Below, one piece after another: positions 1 through 9,410 of a DNA stretch of 64,000 nucleotides. Source of the stretch: Centroberyx gerrardi. Taxonomy: Eukaryota > Chordata > Actinopteri > Beryciformes > Berycidae. Under the pieces are notes generated by a model. That model searched no databases. It saw only the letters and a program-made list of their open reading frames with translations, and had not been told where the DNA came from. A program made the translations under genes and the position numbers. The stretch's first letter is position 1. Every line of letters starts with the position of its first letter. The stretch lies in the NCBI RefSeq assembly GCF_048128805.1, contig NC_136015.1:25877903-25941902 (forward strand). The letters run 5' to 3'.

Positions 1-684
1 GTCACTCACTCACACATTGTTTCACTTCCCTTTAAGAAGCCTCTCATGCATATCAGCACAGAAAGAGTCCTCATATGACCACGAATATATCAAACTATAT
101 AATAAAAGGAGTACAGATTTGGATACATTTTTAAATTTCTTTTCTAAATAAGCAAACATTTCTAACTGTATTTTAAATTAAACTAGAAACTGGAAAAATT
201 GCAAACAAATTGGATTACAAATACATTTTGAAATAGGATTTTTTTCTTGAGGTTTGTTGAAACATAACTCTGTGTTTCTGTAAAGTATAAACCAAAAAAA
301 AACATGACCATAAAATTAGAAAATGTCGAAATAGCTTGTGAAACCGTACGTCTACTTGAAGCGACAAAATAAGACATTTGACTACATTTTCAAATATTCA
401 CAAGTTGTCAACAATCATTTAAGTGAAAATTGAAGATTAAAAAGCAATTTTGGAAAGTAGTAATGTTTTTCATTCATCTTTTCTAAAGGTCGTTGACTTT
501 TCACAGTATGTCTACAATGTGTAAAAACAAAAGTGTAGTCAAGCAGCTGTAAGTTAGACTCCATGGTTAAGGAGAGAAACAGAGAAAAGAAAGCTAACTG
601 TAAGTGATGTAAGTCAACACACTGGATACAGGAATAAAAGCCTTAATAAATAATATGATGTTTAAAATTTGTGCAGAAACTTAC
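1..684 (-). other. J-C intron of unit 1 (its C exon is off the left edge)
   Basis: This stretch matches, base for base over long runs, the J-C introns of the other units (for example 7081-7790 on the same strand and 13012-13740 inverted). It therefore lies between J1 and a C exon to the left of the window. It keeps the conserved regulatory block at its far end. The reading frame visible at 183-377 recurs in every copy of this intron, but I see no reason to call it a gene. Confidence 0.8.
20..77 (-). promoter_or_regulatory. Candidate light-chain intronic enhancer block, unit 1
   Basis: Read on the minus strand it contains CATATG (72-77), octamer-like ATATGCAT (46-53, one mismatch to ATTTGCAT) and GGAAGTGAAA (20-29). 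The last fits the Ets-IRF composite consensus GGAANNGAAA, bound by PU.1 and IRF4 in mammalian light-chain enhancers. The order and the 58-bp span are the same in all six copies of the block. Function is inferred. Confidence 0.5.
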
Positions 685-722
685 TTCCAACATCCAGTCT
701 GGTTCCTCCACCAAAAGTCAAC
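685..722 (-). CDS. J1 light-chain joining segment
   Basis: This 38-nt J segment reads [12 protein letters not shown] on the minus strand. It has the FGxG motif that all light-chain J segments share, and ends in phase 1 at a GTAAGT donor. A 23-spacer recombination signal abuts its 5' end. VA1 follows on the opposite strand, so VA1-J1 joining would invert the DNA between them. Its C exon is expected to the left of position 1. Confidence 0.88.
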
Positions 723-761
723 CACAGTGATACAAACTCATTGAGCCGCCGTACAAAAACC
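723..761 (-). other. 23-RSS of J1
   Basis: Read on the minus strand: nonamer GGTTTTTGT (753-761), 23-bp spacer, heptamer CACTGTG (723-729). A 23-spacer on J pairs with the 12-spacer on V under the 12/23 rule. Confidence 0.9.
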
Positions 762-1149
762 TCTCACTCTAGAGAGACACGGCTCTCTCACTTTGACAAC
801 AACAAACTCACCAAAATCAGGCTGAATTTGTAAAACCTAGCTAGCTCATGTAATAACTAGCTAAATTATCACAAATAACACAACATTCCTACATTAATCA
901 CTTTTGGTTTGTATACTGTTAAATTTGTCTTGTAGTGATATTTATTTCTCTAGCAGTGAACTTAAACAAGACAAAATAAATTCTTGAAGAAAACTTGTTT
1001 ATAGACATCAAGCCAAATCTAAATATTAATTAGATGAGATACATTGTTAATCAAGAGTTTGTTAAATTGATTGATCCATTTAGAAACAGCATCATCAGAG
1101 TAATCCAAGTCCCTGTTGGAGTCAGTCAGAGCATTTCCATAGAGAGCCA

Positions 1150-1196
1150 CTTTGCATCAGCAGCACCATGCTCCAGTGCTCTGGGAGAGTTTATAG
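1150..1196 (+). promoter_or_regulatory. VA1 promoter: octamer-like box and TATA-like element
   Basis: CTTTGCAT at 1150-1157 differs by one base from the Ig octamer ATTTGCAT, and a TTATAG box follows at 1191-1196. The leader ATG is about 80 bp further on. The same pair precedes every VA segment. Confidence 0.5.
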
Positions 1197-1274
1197 TCCT
1201 GAGAGTTGAACACTGGATGACTGACAGCTGTCCTTCATGACAACAGAAGCCACAGAAATCCTCCTCATCAAAAC

Positions 1275-1757
1275 ATGACTTTGATCTCCATCCTCATCTG
1301 GACTCTCCTCTGCTGCTGCTTCACAGGTAAAGTCCAGAGAATCAAACTCCTCTCCTCTATGAACATCCGTCCCTCTGAAATGAAGCGGAGAAAACCATGA
1401 CGGTGGTTTATGTTTTTGTCTCTGTATCCTCAGAGTCCAGAGGCCAGGTCACAGTGACTCAGCCTGGAGCAGTGAGGTCTGCTCCGGGAGGCTCCGTCAC
1501 CATCAGCTGTCGAACCAGTCCCAAGGTTTATCTATCGGGTAGCGACCACTGTTTAGCCTGGTACCAACAGAGAGATGGAGAAACTCCTAAACTCCTCATT
1601 TACTATGCCACTCAGAGAGCATCAGGGATTCCAGGTCGTTTTACAGGCAGTGGATCAGGGACTGACTTCACTCTGACCATCAGTGGAGTCCAGGCTGAAG
1701 ATGCAGCAGTTTACTACTGTCAGAGTTTCCACTATCTCAACAGTCAGCATCTGTTCA
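1275..1757 (+). CDS. VA1: Ig light-chain variable segment (kappa-like), intact
   Basis: The leader exon is 1275-1326 (52 nt, [17 protein letters not shown], hydrophobic) and ends at CAG|GTAAAG. The V exon is 1434-1757, after a TCCTCAG acceptor. The frame is open: [13 protein letters not shown] start, first conserved Cys in VTISC, Trp in LAWYQQ, LLIY before CDR2, and YYC near the end. This is a complete Ig V-set domain of the kappa type. CDR1 holds an extra cysteine (SDHC). The frame ends in TGA made by the heptamer, as in all germline V segments here. It should encode the N-terminal antigen-binding half of a secreted light chain after joining to a J. Confidence 0.93.
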
Positions 1758-1785
1758 CACAGTGATAAAGCGTCGTACAAAAACC
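1758..1785 (+). other. 12-RSS of VA1
   Basis: Heptamer CACAGTG (1758-1764), 12-bp spacer ATAAAGCGTCGT, nonamer ACAAAAACC (1777-1785). Both heptamer and nonamer match the consensus. Confidence 0.93.
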
Positions 1786-1851
1786 TCCCTCAGTCAGACT
1801 GAACTGACTGCTGCAGCTGGAAGCTACTGCATGGACTGATACAGTTCACTG

Positions 1852-1852
<1 letters not shown>

Positions 1853-1918
<66 letters not shown>
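1853..1918. repeat. (AC)n microsatellite 3' of VA1
   Basis: About 33 uninterrupted AC units. A dinucleotide tract of varying length sits at the same place 3' of most VA segments. The cysteine-valine frame it creates is not a gene. Confidence 0.95.
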
Positions 1919-1920
<2 letters not shown>

Positions 1921-2230
1921 TCTCTACCAGTTTTCCTTCTGAAGTTAAAACAGCCCACCTCCCACCTCAACAACCTGAAAGTTCCCCCAAATGAAGAGGA
2001 CAGTTCCAGTGAAGAAGCCCAATCAGACCCATTAAAAGCACAACAACATCTAGCAAAGTAAGCTGTCCTGATGCCGACCCCCAAACCACTGCTGAATGAT
2101 CCAAACAGCTTATCCACGCTGGTCCTGGAATATCTGGACTGTCAGGATCCAAACAGATCAGGAGGATCATTCAGTCAACTGGATCAGGAAGCCTTATTTA
2201 GATAGAGGAAAGTCAAGAGAGTCTTTTTCT
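1921..2230. repeat. VA-linked conserved block, copy 1
   Basis: A block of about 300 bp repeated next to VA segments at 9411-9715, 19771-20082, 26600-26757 (partial) and 43072-43369. Frames are fairly open on both strands (the minus strand gives MDKLFGSFSSGLGVGIRTAY and onward), but I recognise no protein family. It may be an old pseudogene or repeat fragment carried along by V duplication. Confidence 0.6.
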
Positions 2231-2341
2231 TGAAGGAAGGGAATAGTTGGGTGAACACATGTATCTATTGTACAGACACTGAGTCCGGCCAGAAGAGGGG
2301 AATGTGGTGTCAGACTGTAGAAGGAAACCTTGGCATCAGAA

Positions 2342-4140
2342 AATAAAGACAAGCCACTGGAAATACAGACAAGCACCAAGAACAAGGAAACTCCTGAGGA
2401 AATGAGGGAAACTAAATATACTGAAAACAGGTTGGGGAATTCTACTGACATGGACTGATAATAAATAATATTAAACTTCATTGAATATCACTTTTAAAGA
2501 CAGAGTTATATAGAAAAACAACGACTCAAAACCATTTAGATGAACAATAATAATTCCACAATTTAATTAAAAACGTAATTAAAGGCTAAAACAAGAGGAA
2601 TAGATGGAAACAAATGACATTAAAAGCCTGTAGTTAGTTTTTCTATCCTGATGGGAGTGTGGGAGTGGTCTCTTCTAGGACAACAACGCCCTGACTATTT
2701 ATTAAAACCTTTTATTAAGTTGATACATAACCCATTCAAACCCCATAGAATACATAACCTGGGTCAAAAAATAGGCATTTGAGCTGTGATGTGGATCATA
2801 CAGGAAGGTTTCGATGTTTGAAATGGACTTTTCAGCAGATGTCATGCCAATTAAATCATAAAAATCGTAAAAAGGCAGCAGATATCCTTATACCTGTTGA
2901 GCCTCACTGTGGTCTGGTACACTGGATTTTGCAGTGGATCTAAAAACATCTCCTACATAGACAAATCCCAGCTCTGTTCTCCACCAGCAAGGAGTGTCAA
3001 AACCTCTAAATTGGTGCATTTGAGCATCTCTTCAATGATGAAACATCTCCCAGACATCTTTGTGGGACACAGCAGCTGGTCCTGGTGCAGGTCTGGGAAG
3101 CTCCTCAGGATGATATGGGTTCTCGCTCTGCCTTCAGAGGGACGAAGCTCACTCTGATAAAACCCCTGTAGACTTGATCTATCAGACTGATTCTGACTTT
3201 CCTCTTCAGAAGTCTCATCAGAAGAGTCTTCTGTCTGTTTATCTAGGAGAGTTTGACTCTCAGGTGGATCCACAACCAGCTTGTCCCTGTCTCTCATAGT
3301 CCAAGTCAGCAGCATCAGAAATGTCAGAATCTGAATCAGGACCAGCAATAGCCTCCTCATCCAGCATCTGTTGATCTGGTAGCTGGTCCTCAGTCAGCAT
3401 CTATGACACTTTCTGCTGTATATCTGGAACTATTGTGACCAGAAGGATGAAGCAAAACAAAAGAAAAGGTATTTATTTTAAATGCACATAAAGCAGTTGA
3501 TGCATTAGTTGATATGTGACTGTAACTGAGCAATATTCAATCTCTAAATAAATAACAAGGTTTAAGTGCACCTGTCAACATTAGTAAATCTCTAAACTAG
3601 CTAATTATTACATTCTAATATACTAGTTATGTCAACAGTACATCCACAACAGCTATCTTGGTAGTAGCTTTGGACAGATTTGTTTCTCACTATAGTAAGG
3701 GATATGTAAATATTATGTAACATAATCTATTACAAGACATCAGAAAAGTAGAATATAACTTACATATATTAGATGCATGAGTATTGTTGCAGAGTTGTGA
3801 AATTATGTTACATGTAAAAAAAAATATGTTCCTGACTATAAAAAATTGCAAAACATCAAAGGTCTCTAACAAATTCCATAGAGAATATATGCAGGTCATT
3901 TGGGATAAAAATGCAAAAAGTATCATTGCTCAAAAAGTAATAAAGATGAAAAGAAAAAAAATCATTCAGAACATCAAGAACGAGACATTTAATGATAAAA
4001 TACATTGATTTAAAAGATACAGCAAAGAAACACCCAGCTAAGTCACCTTGACCCATGCAATGCATCAAATTCAATATATAGCTAAATCATTTATGACCCA
4101 TGTTATGGAAACTTGGGCTAGTAATGCAAAAACTCTCATG
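2342..4140. other. VA1-VB1 spacer, AT-rich
   Basis: Apart from the piggyBac-like fragment, I see only AT-rich sequence with short chance frames. Positions 2231-2341 match the DNA that flanks the LINE insertions at 17.8 and 33.9 kb. Confidence 0.5.
2860..3420 (-). mobile_element. Decayed piggyBac-like transposase fragment (tentative)
   Basis: Minus-strand frames give an acidic stretch with SDSDISDAADLDYE, a serine/glutamate-rich section, then EEMLKCTNLE and, in another frame, FDTPCWWRTELGFVYVGDVF. The order (acidic N-terminus, CTNLE-type motif, Trp, then a hydrophobic stretch) resembles the N-terminal half of fish PGBD/piggyBac transposases, broken by at least two frameshifts. It is absent from the other units, so it entered unit 1 alone or was lost elsewhere. 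The assignment is from memory of the family and could be wrong. Confidence 0.38.
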
Positions 4141-4229
4141 AACATGAGGATCATTTAAATAGTCAATGCTCCCAGCACTGAGGGGGAAACACCATGATAT
4201 GCTCAGGACAGCTACAGTTCACTGACTCT

Positions 4230-4230
<1 letters not shown>

Positions 4231-4267
<37 letters not shown>

Positions 4268-4269
4268 AT
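4231..4269 (+). promoter_or_regulatory. VB1 promoter: (GT)n abutting an octamer-like box
   Basis: A (GT)n tract (4232-4263) runs directly into GTTTGCAT (4262-4269), one mismatch from the octamer ATTTGCAT, 96 bp before the leader ATG. All five VB segments have this arrangement with different tract lengths. Confidence 0.55.
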
Positions 4270-4364
4270 ATCAGTCCTGCCTCTCTGCTCTCCACCCGTT
4301 AAGAGGCCAGTGTTGATCAGTGGCTGTCCAGGCCTTTCAGAGCCACTGACACGCCGGCAGCACA

Positions 4365-4932
4365 ATGATGATGTCACAGATTCTACTGCTGGGCACCCTG
4401 GGGCTCCTTGTTCAGGGTGAGACTCTCTTCTGAAAACTTTGCTTCAGGATGCAACCAGGTTTACCAGAATGATGTTCTGCTATGATGGAGAAACACTGAA
4501 ACAACCAGCATTTACCTTCTTCCATCTATTCTCCATGTTAAAGAAATGATACTCTTCTGTTTTGATATTGATCATCTTTCTCCAAGCTGTATTTGTCTCA
4601 ATAACCCTTCTCCTCTTTTTCATATTTTCTAGATTCAACAGGAGAAATCATTGTGACTCAGTCTCCTGAATCTCAGTCTGTTGAACCAGGACAGACTGTC
4701 TCTATCAGATGTAAAACCAGTTCAAGTGTTAGTAACTACCTCAGCTGGTACCTTCAGAAACCTGGAGAAGCTCCTAAACTTCTGATTTATTATGCAACAA
4801 CCCGTCAGTCTGGGGTTTCAGATCGTTTTAGTGGGAGTGGATCTGGGTCTGACTACACTCTGACCATCAGTGGAGTCCAGACTGAAGATACAGGAGTTTA
4901 CTACTGTCAGCAGGGTTACAGCTTCCCGTTCA
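4365..4932 (+). CDS. VB1: Ig light-chain variable segment (second V family), intact
   Basis: The leader exon is 4365-4416 (52 nt, [17 protein letters not shown]). The intron is about 216 bp and the V exon is 4633-4932, after TTTTCTAG. The domain starts [16 protein letters not shown] and has Cys in VSIRCKTS, Trp in LSWYLQKPG, then LLIY and VYYCQQ. It differs from VA in having a shorter CDR1, so this is a separate family. I chose the first of three consecutive ATGs. The segment is open to the RSS, where the heptamer supplies a TGA. J-C units in both orientations are available to it: by inversion with C1, by deletion with J4-C2. Confidence 0.93.
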
Positions 4933-4960
4933 CACAGTGATACAACGTCGTACAAAAACC
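4933..4960 (+). other. 12-RSS of VB1
   Basis: CACAGTG (4933-4939), spacer ATACAACGTCGT, ACAAAAACC (4952-4960). The spacer sequence differs from the VA spacer at three positions. Confidence 0.93.
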
Positions 4961-5089
4961 TCCCTCAGCTGGAGAGGAACTGATCTGACTCAACAGCTGC
5001 AGAGAAACTAAAACATTAGAGGTCTCACCACAAGGGCAGTTCATTATTTCTAAAGATCACTATTAAATAATGTATAAATCAATACTTTA

Positions 5090-5214
5090 GTTAACATGAA
5101 CACCATTAGTAAATGATTACCAGACACATTAGTTAACTGTTAGTTAAGGGTTAGTTAATGCTTATTAAGCATTAACTAACCCTTAATTAATGTACCCTTA
5201 TTGTAAAGTGTTAC
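5090..5214. mobile_element. MITE remnant with central palindrome
   Basis: The right end CTTATTGTAAAGTGTTACC is the terminus of a non-autonomous DNA element common in fish genomes (from memory). Positions 5148-5182 form a near-perfect palindrome (GGGTTAGTTAATGCTTA facing its complement). It is found only in the VB1 flank. Confidence 0.5.
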
Positions 5215-5759
5215 CGATTTAATTTTAACTGTCATGAATAAGGATATTTTCCCTGAGAGTTTGAGGCATAAACACTCATAGTGATTTTAATAATATATAT
5301 TAATAAGACCTTTCATATTTGAGCTACAAGATCCTGAACATATTTCAGTCAAATAAACTCAACAAATTCAACTCTAATCAAAGAAGTTTAACTCTTTTAA
5401 CTCTAAAACTTAAGATTTAATTCCTAATGTTATGAGATTAATATTGATTTTACCATACTTTATTCAACAAACTCTCTTACTCATACAAACTCAACAAGCC
5501 TAAAGTCATTAAACTCATTACAATTATGCAATAACAGAAATGACAATCTAACGCACTATTAAATTCAACCATATTGTTAATATACAGTATATTGATAATA
5601 TCAATATATTATATTTTTGTTCAATCATACTGTGTTTCAGTCAAACAATTCGCTGAAGCTCACAGTTGAACAGATTCCATATGAACCAGTGAGTTTCCAG
5701 TGAGTCTGAATATAATTCATTTGATGTTATTTAGTAAGTAGAGATGTATATTCTTTGCT

Positions 5760-5935
5760 GTTTGTATGTCCGTTAGTCCAGCTCTGTTCATGTTTGACCT
5801 CCCCATGCTGACCTCTGACCTGTTGAAAGTCAACTTCCCAACCATTCAGCTGTTCCTTCTCCACCCTCTCAAACCAAGAAGAAGATTGGAAGATTGGGAA
5901 GACTGGTTCAGTCCAAACACAAATACACACTAGAC
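5760..5935. repeat. VB-to-C spacer block shared by units
   Basis: A block including the complement of GGTGGAGAAGGAACAGCTGA recurs at about 12560-12720, 15140-15310 and 31210-31370, and in part at 26000-26060. It marks the junction between the VB 3' flank and the C 3' flank. No coding function is seen. Confidence 0.6.
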
Positions 5936-5989
5936 TTGTTGTGCTCTAATCAGCGTCAGAAAATCTAACAACATTGTCAATAATGTTTT

Positions 5990-6300
5990 CTTTACATTTT
6001 TAAGGAAGTCTTCTAGCTTTTACTTGGAAAGTGGGACACACAAGGGTGTCTGTTGTCATCCCTTTTATTTGCCTCAGTGCTTGAGCCCTTTGCAGAGACA
6101 GAACGCTCACATTTAAATGTTTCAAGGATCAAAACTAGATATCACACTAACGTTATATCCCTCTACGTTGATGATATCCGGCTTCTTATTTCTGATACTG
6201 AAATTTCTCTTACTACTTTTGTAGATTTATTAAAAAGATGCAACATGTTTTCTGGAACCCTAATCCTGTAAACCTAAAAATATTGGATTCTATCTAGATG
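5990..6300 (+). mobile_element. L1-like LINE reverse transcriptase fossil, copy 1
   Basis: The frame at 6053-6271 has LLFASVLEPFAE, then VISLYVDDI. This matches the L1-type pattern in which the catalytic YADD box follows ISL, here mutated to YVDD. Frameshifts and truncation leave only this piece. A related fossil lies in the same place beside each C 3' flank (14755, 25660, 30810, 38560), always in antisense to the C exon. Confidence 0.6.
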
Positions 6301-6400
6301 TAACTATACAGAGAAATTAAGACAGCATCATAAGATAATAATTTTATAATAATAGTTTCATAATAATACCCATGGAAAAAACTGATTTGGTCAAAAGGTC

Positions 6401-6406
6401 TTTATT
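6401..6406 (-). terminator. Polyadenylation signal of C1
   Basis: AATAAA on the minus strand, about 205 bp past the C1 stop codon, in a context (GTTAAGACAATAAAGA-like) shared by all C units. Confidence 0.6.
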
Positions 6407-6481
6407 GTCTCAATGTATCAAGAATATCGGCATTACTGCAAGCAAGACAACATTACTATTTAAACATGTAATGAGTCTGGT

Positions 6482-6484
<3 letters not shown>

Positions 6485-6539
<55 letters not shown>
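6485..6539. repeat. (GA)n microsatellite in C1 3' UTR
   Basis: About 27 GA units between the C1 stop and its poly(A) signal. The same purine/pyrimidine tract follows C2, C3 and C4. Confidence 0.95.
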
Positions 6540-6541
<2 letters not shown>

Positions 6542-6609
6542 ACAGTGCTGAGTGCAGACTGAGAGCAGTAGCAGAGTAAAACCAGTAGCAGAAGTCCCAG
6601 TGAGTCAGG

Positions 6610-6941
6610 TCAGGACTGGGAACACCGGTCTCTCCTCAGTGTCTCCGAGAGCGGAGACTGGGAGCCCTGGGTGGCCTCACAGGTCACAGAGCCCACCTTC
6701 CTCCACCGGTCCGCAGGGAGCCTCAGGGTGCTGCTCCAGCTGTAGCGGCCGTCCTTCTCCAGCACCCCGGGGCTCCTGCTCTCCTCCCAGCTGCTGCTGC
6801 TGCTGCTGCTGCCGTCCACCTTCCAGGCCAGCCTCCAGTCTGAGGGGAAGCCCTTGTTGGCCAGGCACATGAGCGTGGCCTTCCCCTGCTGCAGCTCCAC
6901 GCTGGAGGGGGGCAGCACCGTCAGGGTGGGACGGACATCAC
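6610..6941 (-). CDS. C1: Ig light-chain constant exon (kappa-like)
   Basis: This single exon of 332 nt is entered in phase 1 after CTCCTAG. The product is an Ig C1-set domain of about 110 residues, starting [16 protein letters not shown]. The intradomain disulphide pair is C26 and C88, the core Trp is W40, and the interchain cysteine is at the fourth residue from the end (RDRCSQS). A run of seven serines (residues 45-51), encoded by AGC repeats, sits in the loop after WKVDG. J2 and J3 lie upstream on the same strand, so the exon is served by two J segments. Confidence 0.93.
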
Positions 6942-7098
6942 CTAGGAGACACCGATCAGCTTAGAGGACAGGAAGGCTGCGGCTGTCAATCAATCACCGG
7001 GCGGTTTGACACCTTTACTGTGTGAGAGTCCATTTTCCCCTTTAAGGACTTTCTGTCACATGCTTTTTATGCTCCACCAGTCACTCACTCACACATTG

Positions 7099-7156
7099 TT
7101 TCACTTCCCTTTAAGAAGCCTCTCATGCATATCAGCACAGAAAGAGTCCTCATATG
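7099..7156 (-). promoter_or_regulatory. Candidate intronic enhancer block, C1 unit
   Basis: Minus strand: CATATG (7151-7156), ATATGCAT (7125-7132), GGAAGTGAAA (7099-7108), about 158 bp upstream of the C1 acceptor. All three motifs are intact. Confidence 0.5.
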
Positions 7157-7795
7157 ACCACGAATATATCAAACTACATAATAAAAGGAGCATAGATTTG
7201 GATACATTTTAAAATTTCTCATCTAAATAAGCAAACATTTCTAACTGTATTTTAAATTGAACTAGAAACTGCAAAAATTTCAAACAAATTGGATTACAAA
7301 TACATTTTTAAATAGGATTTTTTTCTTGAGGTTTGTTGAAACATAACTCTGTGTTTCTGTAAAGTATAAACCAAAAAAAAACATGACCATAAAATTAGAA
7401 AATGTTGAAATAGCTTTTGAAACTGTACGTCTACTTGAAGCGACAAAATAAGACATTTGTCTACATTTTCAAATATTCACAAGTTGTCAACAATCATTTA
7501 AGTGAAAATTGAAGATTAAAAAGCAATTTTGGAAAGTAGTAATGTTTTTCATTCATCTTTTCTAAAGGTCAAGTTGTTGACTTTTCACAGTATGTCTACA
7601 ATGTGTAAAAACAAAAGTGTAGTCAAGCAGCTGTAAGTTAGACTCCATGGTTAAGGAGAGAAACAGAGAAAAGAAAGCTAACTGTAAGTGATGTAAGTCA
7701 ACACACTGGATATTTATATCTACTTCTAAAATTCAGACACAGGAATAAAAGCCTTAATAAATAATATGATGTTCAAAATTTGTGCAGAAACTTAC

Positions 7796-7833
7796 TTCCA
7801 ACATCCAGTCTGGTTCCTCCACCAAAAGTGTAC
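7796..7833 (-). CDS. J2 joining segment
   Basis: Reads [12 protein letters not shown] and ends in phase 1 at GTAAGT. It is the C1-proximal of the J2/J3 pair, about 855 bp from C1. Only the first residue differs from J3. Confidence 0.9.
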
Positions 7834-7872
7834 CACAGTGATACAAACTCATTGAGCCGCCGTACAAAAACC
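7834..7872 (-). other. 23-RSS of J2
   Basis: Nonamer GGTTTTTGT (7864-7872), 23-bp spacer, heptamer CACTGTG (7834-7840), minus strand. Confidence 0.92.
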
Positions 7873-8181
7873 TCTCACTCTAGAGAGACACGGCTCTCTC
7901 ACTTTGTCAGACAAAACTAAAACTACAAGCCCTCAAGAAGCAACTTTATAATAATCGTTAGGAATACATACTTTCTCCTCTGGCCCAATACTCATAATTA
8001 TTAGACTGGCCATTTGGATTCATTTAATTAAATTGTTTGTTCATTGGTGAAAGGAATTTCTCATTTACAAAATACATATCAACATAGAAAATTGAATACT
8101 TATTTTCCTAAATTACACTGAATATGTAACAAATTAAAATGTAACTCATGGATTACGAAAAACATGAGATAGGTTACTTAC

Positions 8182-8219
8182 TTCCAACATCCAGTCTGGT
8201 TCCTCCACCAAAAGTCCAC
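8182..8219 (-). CDS. J3 joining segment
   Basis: Reads [12 protein letters not shown]. Its donor is followed by GTAAGTAACC instead of the GTAAGTTTCT seen after J2. The DNA between J2 and J3 is found, inverted, between J7 and J8, so the J pair was duplicated as a unit. Confidence 0.9.
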
Positions 8220-8258
8220 CACAGTGATACAAACTCATTGAGCCGCCGTACAAAAACC
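8220..8258 (-). other. 23-RSS of J3
   Basis: Nonamer at 8250-8258, heptamer at 8220-8226, 23-bp spacer, consensus at both ends. Confidence 0.92.
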
Positions 8259-8771
8259 TCTCACTCTAGAGAGACACGGCTCTCTCACTTTGACAACAAC
8301 AAACTCACCAAAATCAGGCTGAATTTGTAAAACCTAGCTAGCTCATGTAATAACTAGCTAAATTATCACAAATAGCACAACATTCCAAAATTAATCACTT
8401 TTGGTTTGTATACTGTTAAATTTGTCTTGTAGTGATATTTATTTCTCTAGCATTGAACTTAAACAAGACAAAATAAATTCTTGAAAAACACTTGTTTATA
8501 GACATCAAGCCAAATCTACATATTAATTACATTGGATGCATTGTTAATCAAGAGTTTGTTAAATTGATTGATCCATTTAGAAACAGCATCATCAGAGTAA
8601 TCCAAGTCCCTGTTGGAGTCAGTCAGAGCATTTCCATAGAGAGCCACTTTGCATCAGCAGCACCATGCTCCAGTGCTCTGGGAGAGTTTATAGTCCTGAG
8701 AGTTGAACACTGGATGACTGACAGCTGTCCTTCATGACAACAGAAGCCACAGAAATCCTCCTCATCAAAAC

Positions 8772-9254
8772 ATGACTTTGATCTCCATCCTCATCTGGAC
8801 TCTCCTCTGCTGCTGCTTCACAGGTAAAGTCCAGAGAATCAAACTCCTCTCCTCTATGAACATCCGTCCCTCTGAAATGAAGCGGAGAAAACCATGACGG
8901 TGGTTTATGTTTTTGTCTCTGTATCCTCAGAGTCCAGAGGCCAGGTCACAGTGACTCAGCCTGGAGCAGTGAGGTCTGCTCCGGGAGGCTCCGTCACCAT
9001 CAGCTGTCGAACCAGTCCCAAGGTTCACGTTTGGAGCAGCAACCAACTTTTAGCCTGGTTCCAACAGAGAGATCGAGAAACTCCTAAACTCCTCATTTAC
9101 TTTGCTAATCAGAGAGCATCAGGGATTCCAGGTCGTTTTACAGGCAGTGGATCAGGGACTGACTTCACTCTGACCATCAGTGGAGTCCAGGCTGAAGATG
9201 CAGCAGTTTACTACTGTCTGAGTGAACACTTTATCAACAGTCAGCATCTGTTCA
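8772..9254 (+). CDS. VA2: Ig light-chain variable segment, intact
   Basis: Leader exon 8772-8823 (identical in length and frame to VA1), V exon 8931-9254. Both domain cysteines, LAWFQQ, LLIY and AVYYC are present. Framework changes from VA1 include WFQQRDRE. The CDR1 and CDR3 sequences are its own ([10 protein letters not shown]). Octamer-like CTTTGCAT lies at 8647-8654. It faces J3 head-on, 553 bp away, so it joins J2 or J3 by inversion. Confidence 0.93.
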
Positions 9255-9282
9255 CACAGTGATAAAGCGTCGTACAAAAACC
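9255..9282 (+). other. 12-RSS of VA2
   Basis: CACAGTG (9255-9261), 12-bp spacer, ACAAAAACC (9274-9282). Confidence 0.93.
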
Positions 9283-9410
9283 TCCCTCAGTCAGACTGAA
9301 CTGACTGCTGCAGCTGGAAGCTACTGCAGGAACTGATACAGTTCACTGAGGACACACACACACACACACACACACTCACACAAAATTGATAATTCATGAT
9401 GTTGTTCATA

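Noticed and set aside
183..377. Conserved 64-residue frame in J-C introns (also 29327-29521)
   Set aside because: It is kept because the whole intron is duplicated; codon content is low complexity (poly-Phe, poly-Lys) and there is no family signature.
1034..1240. Frame ending in EHWMTDSCPS upstream of each VA leader
   Set aside because: Lies over the V promoter and 5' UTR, and is conserved only through duplication.
1824..2117. Frames rich in alternating Cys and Val
   Set aside because: Direct translation of AC/GT microsatellites.
4441..4632. Frame [20 protein letters not shown] in VB leader introns
   Set aside because: It is the leader intron between a good donor and acceptor; only the V exon beyond is coding.
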